A stretch of 8,901 nt of DNA, taken from WTXA01 sp041741995. GTDB taxonomy: Bacteria; Bacillota; TC1. Shown here piece after piece: positions 1 to 7,276 of this stretch; positions within the stretch are counted from its first letter, which is position 1, and every line of letters begins with the position of its first letter. The stretch covers positions 1 to 8,901 of the forward strand of contig JBGSJN010000015.1 of the NCBI GenBank assembly GCA_041741995.1, read 5' to 3'. Below the pieces are notes generated by a model that was not told the DNA's origin, searched no databases, and saw only the letters and a list, made by a program, of their open reading frames with translations. A program made the position numbers and the translations under genes.

Positions 1-450
1 CACAGAAAACTCTGTAACATCTGTAACCCATTTGCAATTAGGAACTCCTGCATAGAAGTTTCTTTTAAGTAAATTTGGAGCGATTCTACCAACTTCACCT
101 TTGTAGGATCGATATTTTTTCCTGCGAATCATACATTTTAATCCACAGTTCTTCATAAGCTTTTGTACGGTTTTATGGTTTACTATATGTCCTCGATTCT
201 TTAGTTCTAATGTTATTCTTCGGTATCCGTATCGTCCTTTGTTTTCCTGGAAAATTATTTTAATATTTTCTTTCAATTCCTGATATTTGTCTGGTCTATT
301 CATTCTTTGTAAATTGTAGTAGAAAGTACTCCTTGGTATACCAGAGAACTTTAATAAATCAGCCAGTTTATACATATGCCTTAATTCAACTATTACTTTG
401 GCTTGTTCCCATTCTCTCGGGATATTCTTTCCTGAACTAAGGCTTGCAAT
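1..450 (-). CDS. IS3-family transposase OrfB, N-terminal part (partial)
   Basis: My translation of the minus strand gives an open frame with IPREWEQAKVIVELRHMYKL, then a region with SGIPRSTFYYNL, KGRYGYRRITLEL (the HTH_21-like region of IS150-type OrfB), NHKTVQKLMKNCGL and finally CKWVTDVTEF. The Asp of WVTDVTEF (bases 19-21) is the expected first acidic residue of the DDE catalytic triad; the other two lie beyond the window. The frame is open from about base 489 and is -1 relative to orfA. It has no Met until base 375, so it is most likely made as an OrfAB fusion by slippage at 450-456. The coordinates start at the ATT codon after the slip site; ATT could itself serve as a weak start, as reported for some IS3 elements. 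The product cuts and joins DNA during transposition. Confidence 0.88.
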   Translation of the reverse strand, partial: MASLSSGKNIPREWEQAKVIVELRHMYKLADLLKFSGIPRSTFYYNLQRMNRPDKYQELKENIKIIFQENKGRYGYRRITLELKNRGHIVNHKTVQKLMKNCGLKCMIRRKKYRSYKGEVGRIAPNLLKRNFYAGVPNCKWVTDVTEFSV

Positions 451-908
451 TTTTTTAGGTAATCGTTCTCCATTCGTAGGCGTTGAACCTCAGCAATTAA
501 ATCTTTTTCAACTTGCTTATCAAGCCTTTTCTTTTTCAATCTTTTAGAACTCATTTTAGATTTTCTTCCACGGTTTTCTTTGTAGAGACCCTGTGGTCCT
601 TCCTGATAGTATATGCGTTCCCATTTACCTAAAGTCCCGTTGTTTGGTAAAGCAAACTCCACAGCAGCTTGCCTAATTGATAAATTATTTGCATGCATAT
701 ATTCTACAACAGAAAGCTTGAAATCTCCATCATAACTTCTATTTTTCAGCATTAATCCTGCTATTCCAAATTTCTGATAACGCATCAGCCATCGTCGAAC
801 ATGTTCATGACTTGTTCCCAAGATATTTGCACTTTGTTTGGGAGACATTCCATCTTCTACAATTCTAAGAACTGTTTCTAATCTTTCTTCATACGAATAT
901 TTTGACAT
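393..908 (-). CDS. IS3-family transposase OrfA (DNA-binding subunit)
   Basis: This is a 171-aa basic protein starting MSKYSYEERL. Residues about 8-45 and 62-100 look like two helix-turn-helix units (MSPKQSANILGTSHEHVRRW; LSIRQAAVEFALPNNGTLGKW). They are followed by a Lys/Arg-rich linker (112-132) and a heptad-like coiled coil (about 133-162, ending LKKLQALVQERI) used for multimerisation. OrfA proteins of this group bind the terminal repeats and regulate or join OrfB. An upstream ATG at 962 would add 18 residues, but those codons run through the terminal repeat. The ATG at 908 is preferred because GGAGGTG (917-923) precedes it with normal spacing. Its ribosome binding site is held in a hairpin (917-954). 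Confidence 0.92.
   Translation of the reverse strand: MSKYSYEERLETVLRIVEDGMSPKQSANILGTSHEHVRRWLMRYQKFGIAGLMLKNRSYDGDFKLSVVEYMHANNLSIRQAAVEFALPNNGTLGKWERIYYQEGPQGLYKENRGRKSKMSSKRLKKKRLDKQVEKDLIAEVQRLRMENDYLKKLQALVQERISRENGNKPK
450..456 (-). other. Programmed -1 frameshift heptamer (A AAA AAA)
   Basis: The minus strand has seven consecutive A residues phased as A_AAA_AAA in the orfA frame (codons CTA AAA AAA TTG). This is the canonical slippery heptamer of IS3-family elements. A -1 slip here moves ribosomes from orfA into the open orfB frame (ATT GCA AGC and onward). The orfB frame is closed by stops upstream of 490 and open from there on, so the site lies inside the usable overlap. No downstream stimulatory structure was worked out. 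Confidence 0.8.
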
Positions 909-916
909 AAAAAATA

Positions 917-954
917 CACCTCCAAATGTTAGTTTTTGTCCAACATTTGGGGTG
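917..954 (-). promoter_or_regulatory. Hairpin sequestering the orfA ribosome binding site
   Basis: In the orfA-sense RNA, CACCCCAAAUGUU (954 to 942) pairs with AACAUUUGGAGGUG (930 to 917) around an 11-nt loop. This gives 13 base pairs with one bulged residue. The 3' arm contains the GGAGGUG ribosome binding site of orfA. Only transcripts entering from outside the element carry both arms. Such structures are known in other insertion sequences as a guard against transposase production by read-through transcription. Here the adhesin gene lies directly upstream on the same strand, so such read-through is likely. Confidence 0.75.
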
Positions 955-961
955 CACTTCA
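938..961 (-). repeat. Terminal inverted repeat of the IS (orfA-side end)
   Basis: The minus strand starts TGAAGTGCACCCC and continues through CAAATGTTGGAC immediately upstream of orfA. TG at the tip and a CCCC-AAA-TGTTGGAC-like core fit IS3/IS150-type left ends. Only one end is in the window, so the repeat is recognised by position and type, not by pairing with its partner. Its inner limit is approximate. Confidence 0.65.
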
Positions 962-994
962 TTTTAAAATCTGCTTTTTGATATTAGAATTATT

Positions 995-3900
995 TTAGTT
1001 CTTTTCTTTTCTTTCTTTTCTGCTTTTTACTAGAAATAAGGTACCTATGCTAGTTAAGGCTAGGGTAGTTAGCAGATATTTTGATAACATACCACCTGTT
1101 TGTGGAATTATTCCTACATAGGTATTGTTAAAACTAAATGCATCAACCTCTTCCATACCCAATACACTAACTCTATAGTTACTTTGTTCTAGGAATAGCG
1201 TTCCATCATCGTTTTGAGCAACTGTGGCCGTTATCGTATATTCTGTATTATCATATGTGTATATTGTTTTGTTTTCATTTATTTCAGTGACTTTGAAGTA
1301 GAATGTTTTACCTAAATCTTCAAGATCGAAAGTTACATCTGGGAAATTTATATTTCCTATAGAATCATTTTTACCTACAATTGATTCACCAATAAAACCA
1401 CTGTTCTCTGGATCAATTTGTTGGATTCTAAAGCTAAACTCATTATCAGACATTGCTTTACCTTTTAGATATTTTGTAATTTTTAATTCAAGAGCAGTAT
1501 AACTATTATAGAAAACTATATCATCTACTTCAATTTGATTTTCTTGATTCTCTATTTTAGTTATGCTTTCAATAGTGCTTGTAATAGTGCCATCATCATT
1601 ATCAGTTATTCTTAAGGTAACTTCAAATGATGCTGTATCATAAGTATAACCTTCTAAACCACTATTTTCTTCAACTATAGTATAGGTTTTTAAACCAACA
1701 TCAGATTGAGTGAAAAGTAATTTATCAAAAACAACACTACCTAAGTAGGAACCATCTTCCTCTAGTACTCCTTGTTCATTAGTTGTTGAGTCTATCAAAG
1801 TTTCACCTTCATAAAGATTAAAAGTAAATTGACCAGCTGTTAGTTCTTGACCTATTAGGTTTTTATTAACATCAAATTCAAATTCACCATTAGCTGAATA
1901 TTCATTAAAGAAGATAGGGATATTTTCAGGTGAGAAGTTACCTTGATCATCTGATATTATATTGCCTTCTTCATCTTCAATCTGGATAACTAAGTTTTCC
2001 TCTCCCTTGATATTATATACCTTAATTGTAAATTCATATTCTGTATCATCGATAACATAACCTGGTAAATTAGTATTTGATTCTTTCATAACTAAGGTTT
2101 TAGTCATTACTTGGTGTGAAGTACCATCGTCTGCATCATCTGGGAATATGTAGTCATCACTAAAGTTTAGTAATTGCTCTGGGGCAATGCCATTACTTAG
2201 TGTGAAATCAACAGTTTTTCTTCCATTTGGAAGAGAGTCACTTGTTACACCGGTAAATACTTGTGTATCATCTTCTAATATTTCAAAATGGAATGGTCTA
2301 ACGAAGCCTGTACCAACTAAATCTTTTATTGCTTCAGGATTCCAACTTCCTGTTTTAACAGGTGAATTATAGAAATTAATTGGAGATAGGTTTCCTGTTA
2401 CATCAATTGGTACATTTACGTCAATTGGTAATGGATTATCAAGTCTGTAGCCACTTGAAGCTGAAGTCTCAACAACTGTGTAATTCTCACCTCTAGAAAG
2501 TCCTCTGAAAATTGCAGAACCGCTAGTGGTTGTTAAACTTCTGACAAAAACAGGATCTTCTGGGTTTCCTCCTCTTAACCAGTATAGGCTAAAAACTGCG
2601 CCATCTATTTTTTGGTCATTGTCTTTGTTGTATTTATTTACAGTAAGGGAGGTCTTAGTTGTTGAACCACCACCAACTGTAGAAGATAGTGTTATATTAG
2701 TTGTATTTACATTTTCTATTTCTGTGTTTTCGCCAACATAGTAGGCAGAGTTGTTAATTTGTGTGCCTAGTATACTATTATCTATGTCAGTTGCAAATCT
2801 AAGTATATATGCCAAATTATTATCTGGTAGATTTACAGTTAGTATGTACCTACCTGCTAGAGCAGGGTCAGTAGCTGCTTCGTAAGTATAGGTGAAAGGT
2901 ACTGCAACACCCTGTGCTTCAACTTGGGATCCTGTTACGAAGTTACCATTAGTACCTATAACTTCTGTATATAGTTTAATTGAAGTTGGATCAAGGGTAA
3001 GTCCAAGTGGTAGTATGTCAACTACTCTTGTGCTGTTTAGTTCGCTACCATATTGATTTAAATTGATTGTCCATAATGCTTGTTGGGCATCTACTAAATG
3101 GGTCCCGGATTTACCAAGAATTTCATTCTTAATTTCCCCGGATATTCCTGTAGGAGGAGATATAACACCTGTTGTCAAACCTAGTCCTTCAATAACAGCT
3201 ATATTACCTCTGCATCTTATTGTTCCGTTTTCTTTGAAAATCGAGTTTTGTTCTATATCGAGTTCAGCTGTGAATTTAATAGTATATGAATCATTAACAG
3301 TTGTACCATTACCAAAATCAATGCTAATCAAATCATTGAGATAGGTTGCAGAACTGGTTATAGCAGCAAGGTCCAGGCTATCTCTTATCCCTGCAGTTTT
3401 GGTTATTTGTAGTGAGTTAGGAACATATGTCCATTTGACTCCATTTATAGTGCTAAATGATGATTCACTACTTCTTTTAAATTCTGTTATTATCTGACTT
3501 AAATCATCATTTATTTTTAAATCTTGAAGTTCCATCAAGTTGCTGTTTATTACTATGGAGAAATTTACTCTTGGATTTTCTCCTTGTCTTGTTGTATTTC
3601 CTGTGTAAGCACTTGAACTTTTTGTTATGACAGAGTTTTGTATTCTGACATTATGTGTATCTGTAGCAGCGGCTACTTCTAATCCTGTTGATTGTGAAAA
3701 TAGGGCTACTCTAGCTTGATTAGTAAAGTTGCGATCTAGGTTTTGTCCATAAACATCTTGTTTAATCTTGGTCTTTATTGTAAAACTCTGTTGTGTTTGC
3801 AGAGCATTAGGGTTAGCAAAGGATATAGTAAGTGTTCTTCCATCAACACTTATTTCTGCCTTAGGTTCTGTTGTTGTGTCTATTTTTTGACTACCCCAAT

Positions 3901-5554
3901 AAATTTCATCTGCTAAATAATCTTGATCGTTTGGCAGAGTATCTACTATTTGGCTAGCTCCGTAGTTGATTAAGTTACTGACAGCTGAAAGAGTCCAGGT
4001 TATAGTTCCATTTCTTCTGTCCTCAGCTGTTAGTGTCTGGTTCCCCTTATCTATAGCTACGTTAGGTACGTTAACACCAATTGTGCCAGTACCTGCACCA
4101 GAGATTGTACCTACACCGTTATCATCGCCGATAAAGTTAGCATCTAGTTCTGCATTATTATTATATCTAGGTGCAGGGTTTGTAACGGTTGTTGGTGCTA
4201 CTACATCGGTTATGAAAGTAATAGTTTGTCTTGCGGTTGAGGCATTTGCTACGCCTCTTGGTAAATATATCTTGATTTCAGATGTGCCATCTGGATTATC
4301 GACTATTATTGCATAAACTTCTGTACTATTTGCAGGGGTATGGGTATCATCATATACGGTTACTACTGTTGAGCCTAGTCTTACTGAGGTTCTGTCAAGT
4401 ATAAGATTAGCTGCAAGGTTATCAGTTATTACTGCATTGTACATACTTTGATTAGTTGTATTGGCATTAATTGTCCATCTAATCCTGTTACCTTCAACTA
4501 CTGTACCGCTTTTGGCTATCCAGTTTGGTGTTACTGTATGTGTTGATTGATTAGAGTCTATGTCAACGAATGCAACTCCTCCTGAAAGGTTAGCTGTGTT
4601 ATTTATTGTTGTTGCTGTTAAGTTTCCATATATATCCCTATTTACAGAGGTGGTTATAACTATGTTTTGAAAACTTGAGCCATCTCTTCCATTTGGTATT
4701 AAGTAGGTTAATAGTCCTGTTGTACTGTTATAGGTGTAGTCAACATTTTCTACTAATGTAATACTACCGTGTCTTATTGATTTCAATTCATGTTTAGTTA
4801 TGTCTATTGTATCTGTAAAGGTACAACCACTAAATACTCCAGTTGCTGGTTGTAAAAGTACATTCCAAACCAGGTCTCTAGTTTGGTGATTATAGCTGGT
4901 TACACTTTTTGTAAGGCTTGTTGGGGTAGTTGGTGGTGGTACAGGAACGGTAATTTCTAAATTAATACCGTTTGTATCATCTATTGGTATATATATTGTT
5001 TCTGTTGTTCCTTGTTGTACTGTACTAAGATCGAAGGTAAAATCAAATTGCATATTACCATGTATCTCGTATTCGTTTAGATCGTCTACATAGTCAGTGA
5101 ATTCAACTTTTATGCTCCATGATTCATCTATATCTTGGATGAATGTATAGTTAGCAATTGGTCTTCCACCATTACCTAGGATTGAACCATTGGTTGGTGT
5201 TGTTATTCTTAATTCATCTGGTAGATCTATCATATAGAAATCACCAGCGGTAACTGTTCTTTCAGGCTCGCCGGTATCTATGTTAACATTATCTTCTATT
5301 TCAAAGCCATAAATGGCTCTGAAACTATCTATTAAGCTGCTGTCTGGTATTTCATAGGGTGCTCCCAAGTTAATAAATGAACTACCGCTTTTCAACTTAT
5401 AGCTTAATTCAAGTGATCTTACAATGTCACCGTTTGTTGTTTGATCAACCGGTGCCGCAAAAACAGCTGAATATGGTGTAAGCATTGTAATAAACATTAC
5501 AATACTTAGGAGTAGTGCATTCATTTTAGTAATTTTTCTTTTTAGTTTCTTCAT
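995..5554 (-). CDS. Large sortase-anchored surface adhesin with Cna/SpaA/FctA-type isopeptide domains
   Basis: This 1519-aa protein is predicted to be secreted and linked to the cell wall. Residues 1-33/34 form a signal peptide (basic start, hydrophobic stretch, cleavage near AVFA-A). Residues about 45-205 are an N-terminal adhesin-like domain. Five tandem modules follow (about 206-340, 341-475, 495-635, 636-800, 806-950), each with a Lys on an early strand, W/F-x-[IL]-x-N-like text, a central Asp, and an Asn in an N-x-A motif. Residues 968-1063 form a SpaA-type prealbumin-like domain (K974, E1029, N1063). Three FctA-type pilin domains follow (about 1068-1219, 1223-1352, 1355-1479), each ending F-x-N-x-Y. 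IPQTG is at 1483-1487, followed by a hydrophobic segment and SRKERKEKN. The start is supported by AGGAGG at 5562-5567, 7 nt upstream. No YPKN-type pilin motif was seen, so a monomeric adhesin is favoured over a pilus shaft. No sortase gene is visible. The ligand cannot be read from sequence. Confidence 0.92.
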   Translation of the reverse strand: MKKLKRKITKMNALLLSIVMFITMLTPYSAVFAAPVDQTTNGDIVRSLELSYKLKSGSSFINLGAPYEIPDSSLIDSFRAIYGFEIEDNVNIDTGEPERTVTAGDFYMIDLPDELRITTPTNGSILGNGGRPIANYTFIQDIDESWSIKVEFTDYVDDLNEYEIHGNMQFDFTFDLSTVQQGTTETIYIPIDDTNGINLEITVPVPPPTTPTSLTKSVTSYNHQTRDLVWNVLLQPATGVFSGCTFTDTIDITKHELKSIRHGSITLVENVDYTYNSTTGLLTYLIPNGRDGSSFQNIVITTSVNRDIYGNLTATTINNTANLSGGVAFVDIDSNQSTHTVTPNWIAKSGTVVEGNRIRWTINANTTNQSMYNAVITDNLAANLILDRTSVRLGSTVVTVYDDTHTPANSTEVYAIIVDNPDGTSEIKIYLPRGVANASTARQTITFITDVVAPTTVTNPAPRYNNNAELDANFIGDDNGVGTISGAGTGTIGVNVPNVAIDKGNQTLTAEDRRNGTITWTLSAVSNLINYGASQIVDTLPNDQDYLADEIYWGSQKIDTTTEPKAEISVDGRTLTISFANPNALQTQQSFTIKTKIKQDVYGQNLDRNFTNQARVALFSQSTGLEVAAATDTHNVRIQNSVITKSSSAYTGNTTRQGENPRVNFSIVINSNLMELQDLKINDDLSQIITEFKRSSESSFSTINGVKWTYVPNSLQITKTAGIRDSLDLAAITSSATYLNDLISIDFGNGTTVNDSYTIKFTAELDIEQNSIFKENGTIRCRGNIAVIEGLGLTTGVISPPTGISGEIKNEILGKSGTHLVDAQQALWTINLNQYGSELNSTRVVDILPLGLTLDPTSIKLYTEVIGTNGNFVTGSQVEAQGVAVPFTYTYEAATDPALAGRYILTVNLPDNNLAYILRFATDIDNSILGTQINNSAYYVGENTEIENVNTTNITLSSTVGGGSTTKTSLTVNKYNKDNDQKIDGAVFSLYWLRGGNPEDPVFVRSLTTTSGSAIFRGLSRGENYTVVETSASSGYRLDNPLPIDVNVPIDVTGNLSPINFYNSPVKTGSWNPEAIKDLVGTGFVRPFHFEILEDDTQVFTGVTSDSLPNGRKTVDFTLSNGIAPEQLLNFSDDYIFPDDADDGTSHQVMTKTLVMKESNTNLPGYVIDDTEYEFTIKVYNIKGEENLVIQIEDEEGNIISDDQGNFSPENIPIFFNEYSANGEFEFDVNKNLIGQELTAGQFTFNLYEGETLIDSTTNEQGVLEEDGSYLGSVVFDKLLFTQSDVGLKTYTIVEENSGLEGYTYDTASFEVTLRITDNDDGTITSTIESITKIENQENQIEVDDIVFYNSYTALELKITKYLKGKAMSDNEFSFRIQQIDPENSGFIGESIVGKNDSIGNINFPDVTFDLEDLGKTFYFKVTEINENKTIYTYDNTEYTITATVAQNDDGTLFLEQSNYRVSVLGMEEVDAFSFNNTYVGIIPQTGGMLSKYLLTTLALTSIGTLFLVKSRKERKEKN

Positions 5555-5610
5555 CTTGTAGCCTCCTGTTTTTTATTATATCAATTTAAATAATCAGTAT
5601 AACTTAGTAT

Positions 5611-5639
5611 ATTTTATCAGTTAGGAATATATATTGCAA
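5611..5639 (-). promoter_or_regulatory. Predicted sigma-A promoter of the adhesin gene
   Basis: On the minus strand TTGCAA (5639-5634) is separated by 17 nt from TAAAAT (5616-5611), giving a predicted start near 5604 and a leader of about 50 nt before the ATG. The -35 overlaps a perfect 10-bp palindrome, CAATCGATTG (5637-5646), which could be a regulator site or chance. A TATAAT at 5580-5575 was not chosen because it would leave almost no room for the ribosome binding site. Confidence 0.5.
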
Positions 5640-5721
5640 TCGATTGTCTTAAATTATATTATGCCATAATTAATATTTTTAAAGTTTTATGTATTATTGT
5701 CAGTTAAATATTATTTATCTG

Positions 5722-5750
5722 TTGATAATCTTAGATTATCCATATATATT
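5722..5750 (+). promoter_or_regulatory. Predicted promoter of eamA with an inverted repeat in the spacer
   Basis: TTGATA (5722-5727), a 17-nt spacer and TATATT (5745-5750) form a good sigma-A-type promoter about 38 nt before the eamA start. Between the boxes lies a perfect inverted repeat, GATAATC-TTA-GATTATC (5724-5740), overlapping the -35. That is a position from which a bound repressor would block RNA polymerase. The promoter call is moderate; the operator role is inference. Confidence 0.5.
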
Positions 5751-5787
5751 TATATGTAGATTAAAGTTAGTTTAAGGATGTGTATTT

Positions 5788-6696
5788 ATGAGAAAGAAGG
5801 ATTTATTTTTAGCTTTGTTGGTTGTTATTATATGGGGATCTACTTTTACTGTGATTAAATTGGGGCTTATTGGAATTCCGCCGATGGTTCTGGTGGCTCT
5901 TCGTTTTACTGTGGCTGCTTTTCCTGCTGTTTTTCTCATAAAAAGACCTGAGATTGCCTGGAAGTATATTGTTGCTTATGGTCTGACTGCAGGTTTGGGT
6001 CAGTTTGCATGTGATATATATTCCTTATACTTAGGTATGCCTGCGGGTCTGGCTTCTGTGATTATGCAGTCTCATGTGTTTTTGACTTTTATTTTTGCTT
6101 TTATTATTTTGAAGGATAAGATTGATGGCAAAGAGATTTTAGGGTTAATAATAGCGACTATTGGTATTATATTACTAAGTCTTAATGTTGGCTTAGGTGA
6201 AATTGTTACAGTTCCTCCAATTAGTTTGTTCTTACAGTTGTTGGCTGCTGGTTTTTGGGCTATTTCTAGTATTGTTGTCAAGAAGGCTGCCAGGGCTGCT
6301 AAAAAGGAAAAGAAAAAGTTGGATGTCTTTGGTCTTGTGGTCTGGAGTAGTCTTATTCCTATCATTCCCTTTTTTATTTTTGGTATGTTGTTAGATTCAC
6401 CTGAAGTTGTCTACAAGTCCATCATTGGTCTTGATCTTAATTATTTTCTCATTATCATTTATCTCTCCTATGCTGGTACTTTGTTTGGTTTTTCTATCTG
6501 GGGTAGGTTATTACGGTCTTATGATGCGGGGAAGGTTGCTCTATTATCTCTTCTTGTTCCTGTGAGTGGTTTGTTGATTGGCTGGTTTGTTATGGGTGAG
6601 GTATTATCAACAGTTCAGATTATGGGTGTTATTACTGTTATCTTAGGGTTGTTGGTTGCTTATTACGGAATACCTAAGATTAAGTTGGAGAGATAA
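5788..6696 (+). CDS. eamA: EamA-type DMT-superfamily exporter (O-acetylserine/cysteine exporter-like)
   Basis: This is a 302-aa polytopic membrane protein with the two-fold EamA repeat of the drug/metabolite transporter superfamily (about residues 6-130 and 146-292, some ten membrane helices). It has the family start ALLVVIIWGSTFTVIKLGL, plus RFTVAAFPAVF, GQFA, LGMPAGLAS, VVWSSLIPIIPFF, SIWGRLL and LLSLLVPVSG. From memory these match E. coli EamA (YdeD), an inner-membrane exporter of O-acetylserine and cysteine, more closely than generic DMT proteins. A basic cytoplasmic linker (KKAARAAKKEKKK, 165-177) separates the halves. The start follows AAGGATG (5774-5780) with good spacing. It is the first gene of a three-gene set; the next start is 23 nt beyond its stop. 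The exporter family is secure, the substrate is inferred. Codons are rich in G/T endings, unlike uvrA. Confidence 0.88.
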   Translation: MRKKDLFLALLVVIIWGSTFTVIKLGLIGIPPMVLVALRFTVAAFPAVFLIKRPEIAWKYIVAYGLTAGLGQFACDIYSLYLGMPAGLASVIMQSHVFLTFIFAFIILKDKIDGKEILGLIIATIGIILLSLNVGLGEIVTVPPISLFLQLLAAGFWAISSIVVKKAARAAKKEKKKLDVFGLVVWSSLIPIIPFFIFGMLLDSPEVVYKSIIGLDLNYFLIIIYLSYAGTLFGFSIWGRLLRSYDAGKVALLSLLVPVSGLLIGWFVMGEVLSTVQIMGVITVILGLLVAYYGIPKIKLER

Positions 6697-6719
6697 AGTT
6701 CTTAAGAAGGTGATGAATT

Positions 6720-7262
6720 ATGCTTATTCAAAAAGATATTAACTATATATTTAATAAGAATTTTCTTTTCGATGAATATATATTAGGACAAGGTTATGGA
6801 AATGCATCTAGGTTGAAAATGGGATTTTTTAATGGATCACATAATGGCTGTGGTTGGATAGCATCTTTTAATGCAATTAAAATGTTAGGTACAACAGTTC
6901 ATCCTTCAAAGATAATTAAAAAATTTGAAAATCTCAATCCCTTAAGGCTTGGTTTTCTGGGAATACATCCATTGACAATCATCGCATTTTTTCATACAGG
7001 AGGCTATAAGGTTAGACTGACTTTTAATCCTAATAAGTTTGATGAAACAGCAAAAAAGAATAAAGCTAATATAGTATTTTATTTATATAACATTAGAGGT
7101 CATTTTTTTTCTTTTAATTGGGATGATGAAATCTTCAAGGCCTATAATGTTTTTAATAATCAAAAATCAATAAGGACTTTTTCTTCAATAAAAACATATT
7201 TAAGGAAAAAAGGTTGGTTTTATTTACTGATTTCAATTTCTGATAAAAAAGTATTAGATTAA
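6720..7262 (+). CDS. C39/papain-like cysteine peptidase-fold protein, function unknown
   Basis: This 180-aa protein has no signal peptide or membrane segment. NGCGWIASFNAIKMLG (about 42-57) resembles the catalytic-Cys helix of C39/papain-like peptidases (Cys44). RGHFFSFNWDDEIFKAYNVFN (126-146) resembles the His strand-turn-Asp/Asn pattern, with candidate His128 and Asn143. The Gln that usually lies a few residues before the Cys for the oxyanion hole is not evident (the text there is NGSHNGCG), so activity may be altered or absent. It may cleave, transfer or only bind peptides; no substrate is visible. AAGAAGGTGAT (6704-6714) is a strong ribosome binding site 5 nt before the ATG, and the gap to eamA is only 23 nt, so co-transcription is likely. 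The gene is very AT-rich (roughly 17-22% GC in lines counted by eye, against up to 47% in eamA), which hints at separate ancestry. I do not recognise a named family. Confidence 0.72.
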   Translation: MLIQKDINYIFNKNFLFDEYILGQGYGNASRLKMGFFNGSHNGCGWIASFNAIKMLGTTVHPSKIIKKFENLNPLRLGFLGIHPLTIIAFFHTGGYKVRLTFNPNKFDETAKKNKANIVFYLYNIRGHFFSFNWDDEIFKAYNVFNNQKSIRTFSSIKTYLRKKGWFYLLISISDKKVLD

Positions 7263-7276
7263 CAAAGGAGTATATG

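Larger units (their letters stand above)
1..961 (-). mobile_element. IS3-family (IS150-like) insertion sequence, truncated by the window edge
   Basis: The element has the IS3 layout: an upstream orfA with two helix-turn-helix regions and a coiled coil, overlapped in the -1 frame by an orfB that begins the DDE integrase. The visible end is set at 961 because the minus strand there reads TGAAGTGCACCCC, starting with the TG typical of IS3-family termini, and because the adhesin gene stops 33 bp beyond. No stop codon interrupts either frame, so the visible part looks intact and possibly active. The other end, the rest of the DDE domain and the target duplication lie left of base 1. Assignment to the IS150 group rests on orfA length and composition and on the KGRYGYRRI motif in orfB; it is family knowledge, not a database match. 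Confidence 0.9.

Noticed and set aside
909..962. 18-residue N-terminal extension of IS OrfA from the ATG at 962
   Set aside because: It would be encoded by the terminal repeat and the RBS hairpin. The ATG at 908 has GGAGGTG at proper spacing and gives the usual OrfA start.
2187..4316. Plus-strand open frames inside the adhesin gene (for example 2187-2372, 3063-3344, 3966-4316)
   Set aside because: They are antisense to a single uninterrupted 1519-codon gene with continuous domain structure. They show no recognisable motifs or plausible start sites.
995..5554. Adhesin as a pilus backbone subunit
   Set aside because: Despite FctA and SpaA domains, no YPKN-like pilin motif and no neighbouring pilin-class sortase are visible, and 1519 aa is far longer than typical shaft pilins. 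A tip or stand-alone adhesin is more likely, though the left flank is missing.
5641..5676. Possible dif/Xer recombination site (ATTATATTATG text) suggested by the composition flip
   Set aside because: Only the central AT-rich part resembles known Firmicute dif sites; the outer halves do not match, and the site lies 2 kb from the skew switch.
6072..6394. Alternative frames within eamA (6072-6365 minus, 6197-6394 plus)
   Set aside because: Both overlap a well-supported transporter gene in other frames, and their hydrophobic or basic text is a by-product of it.
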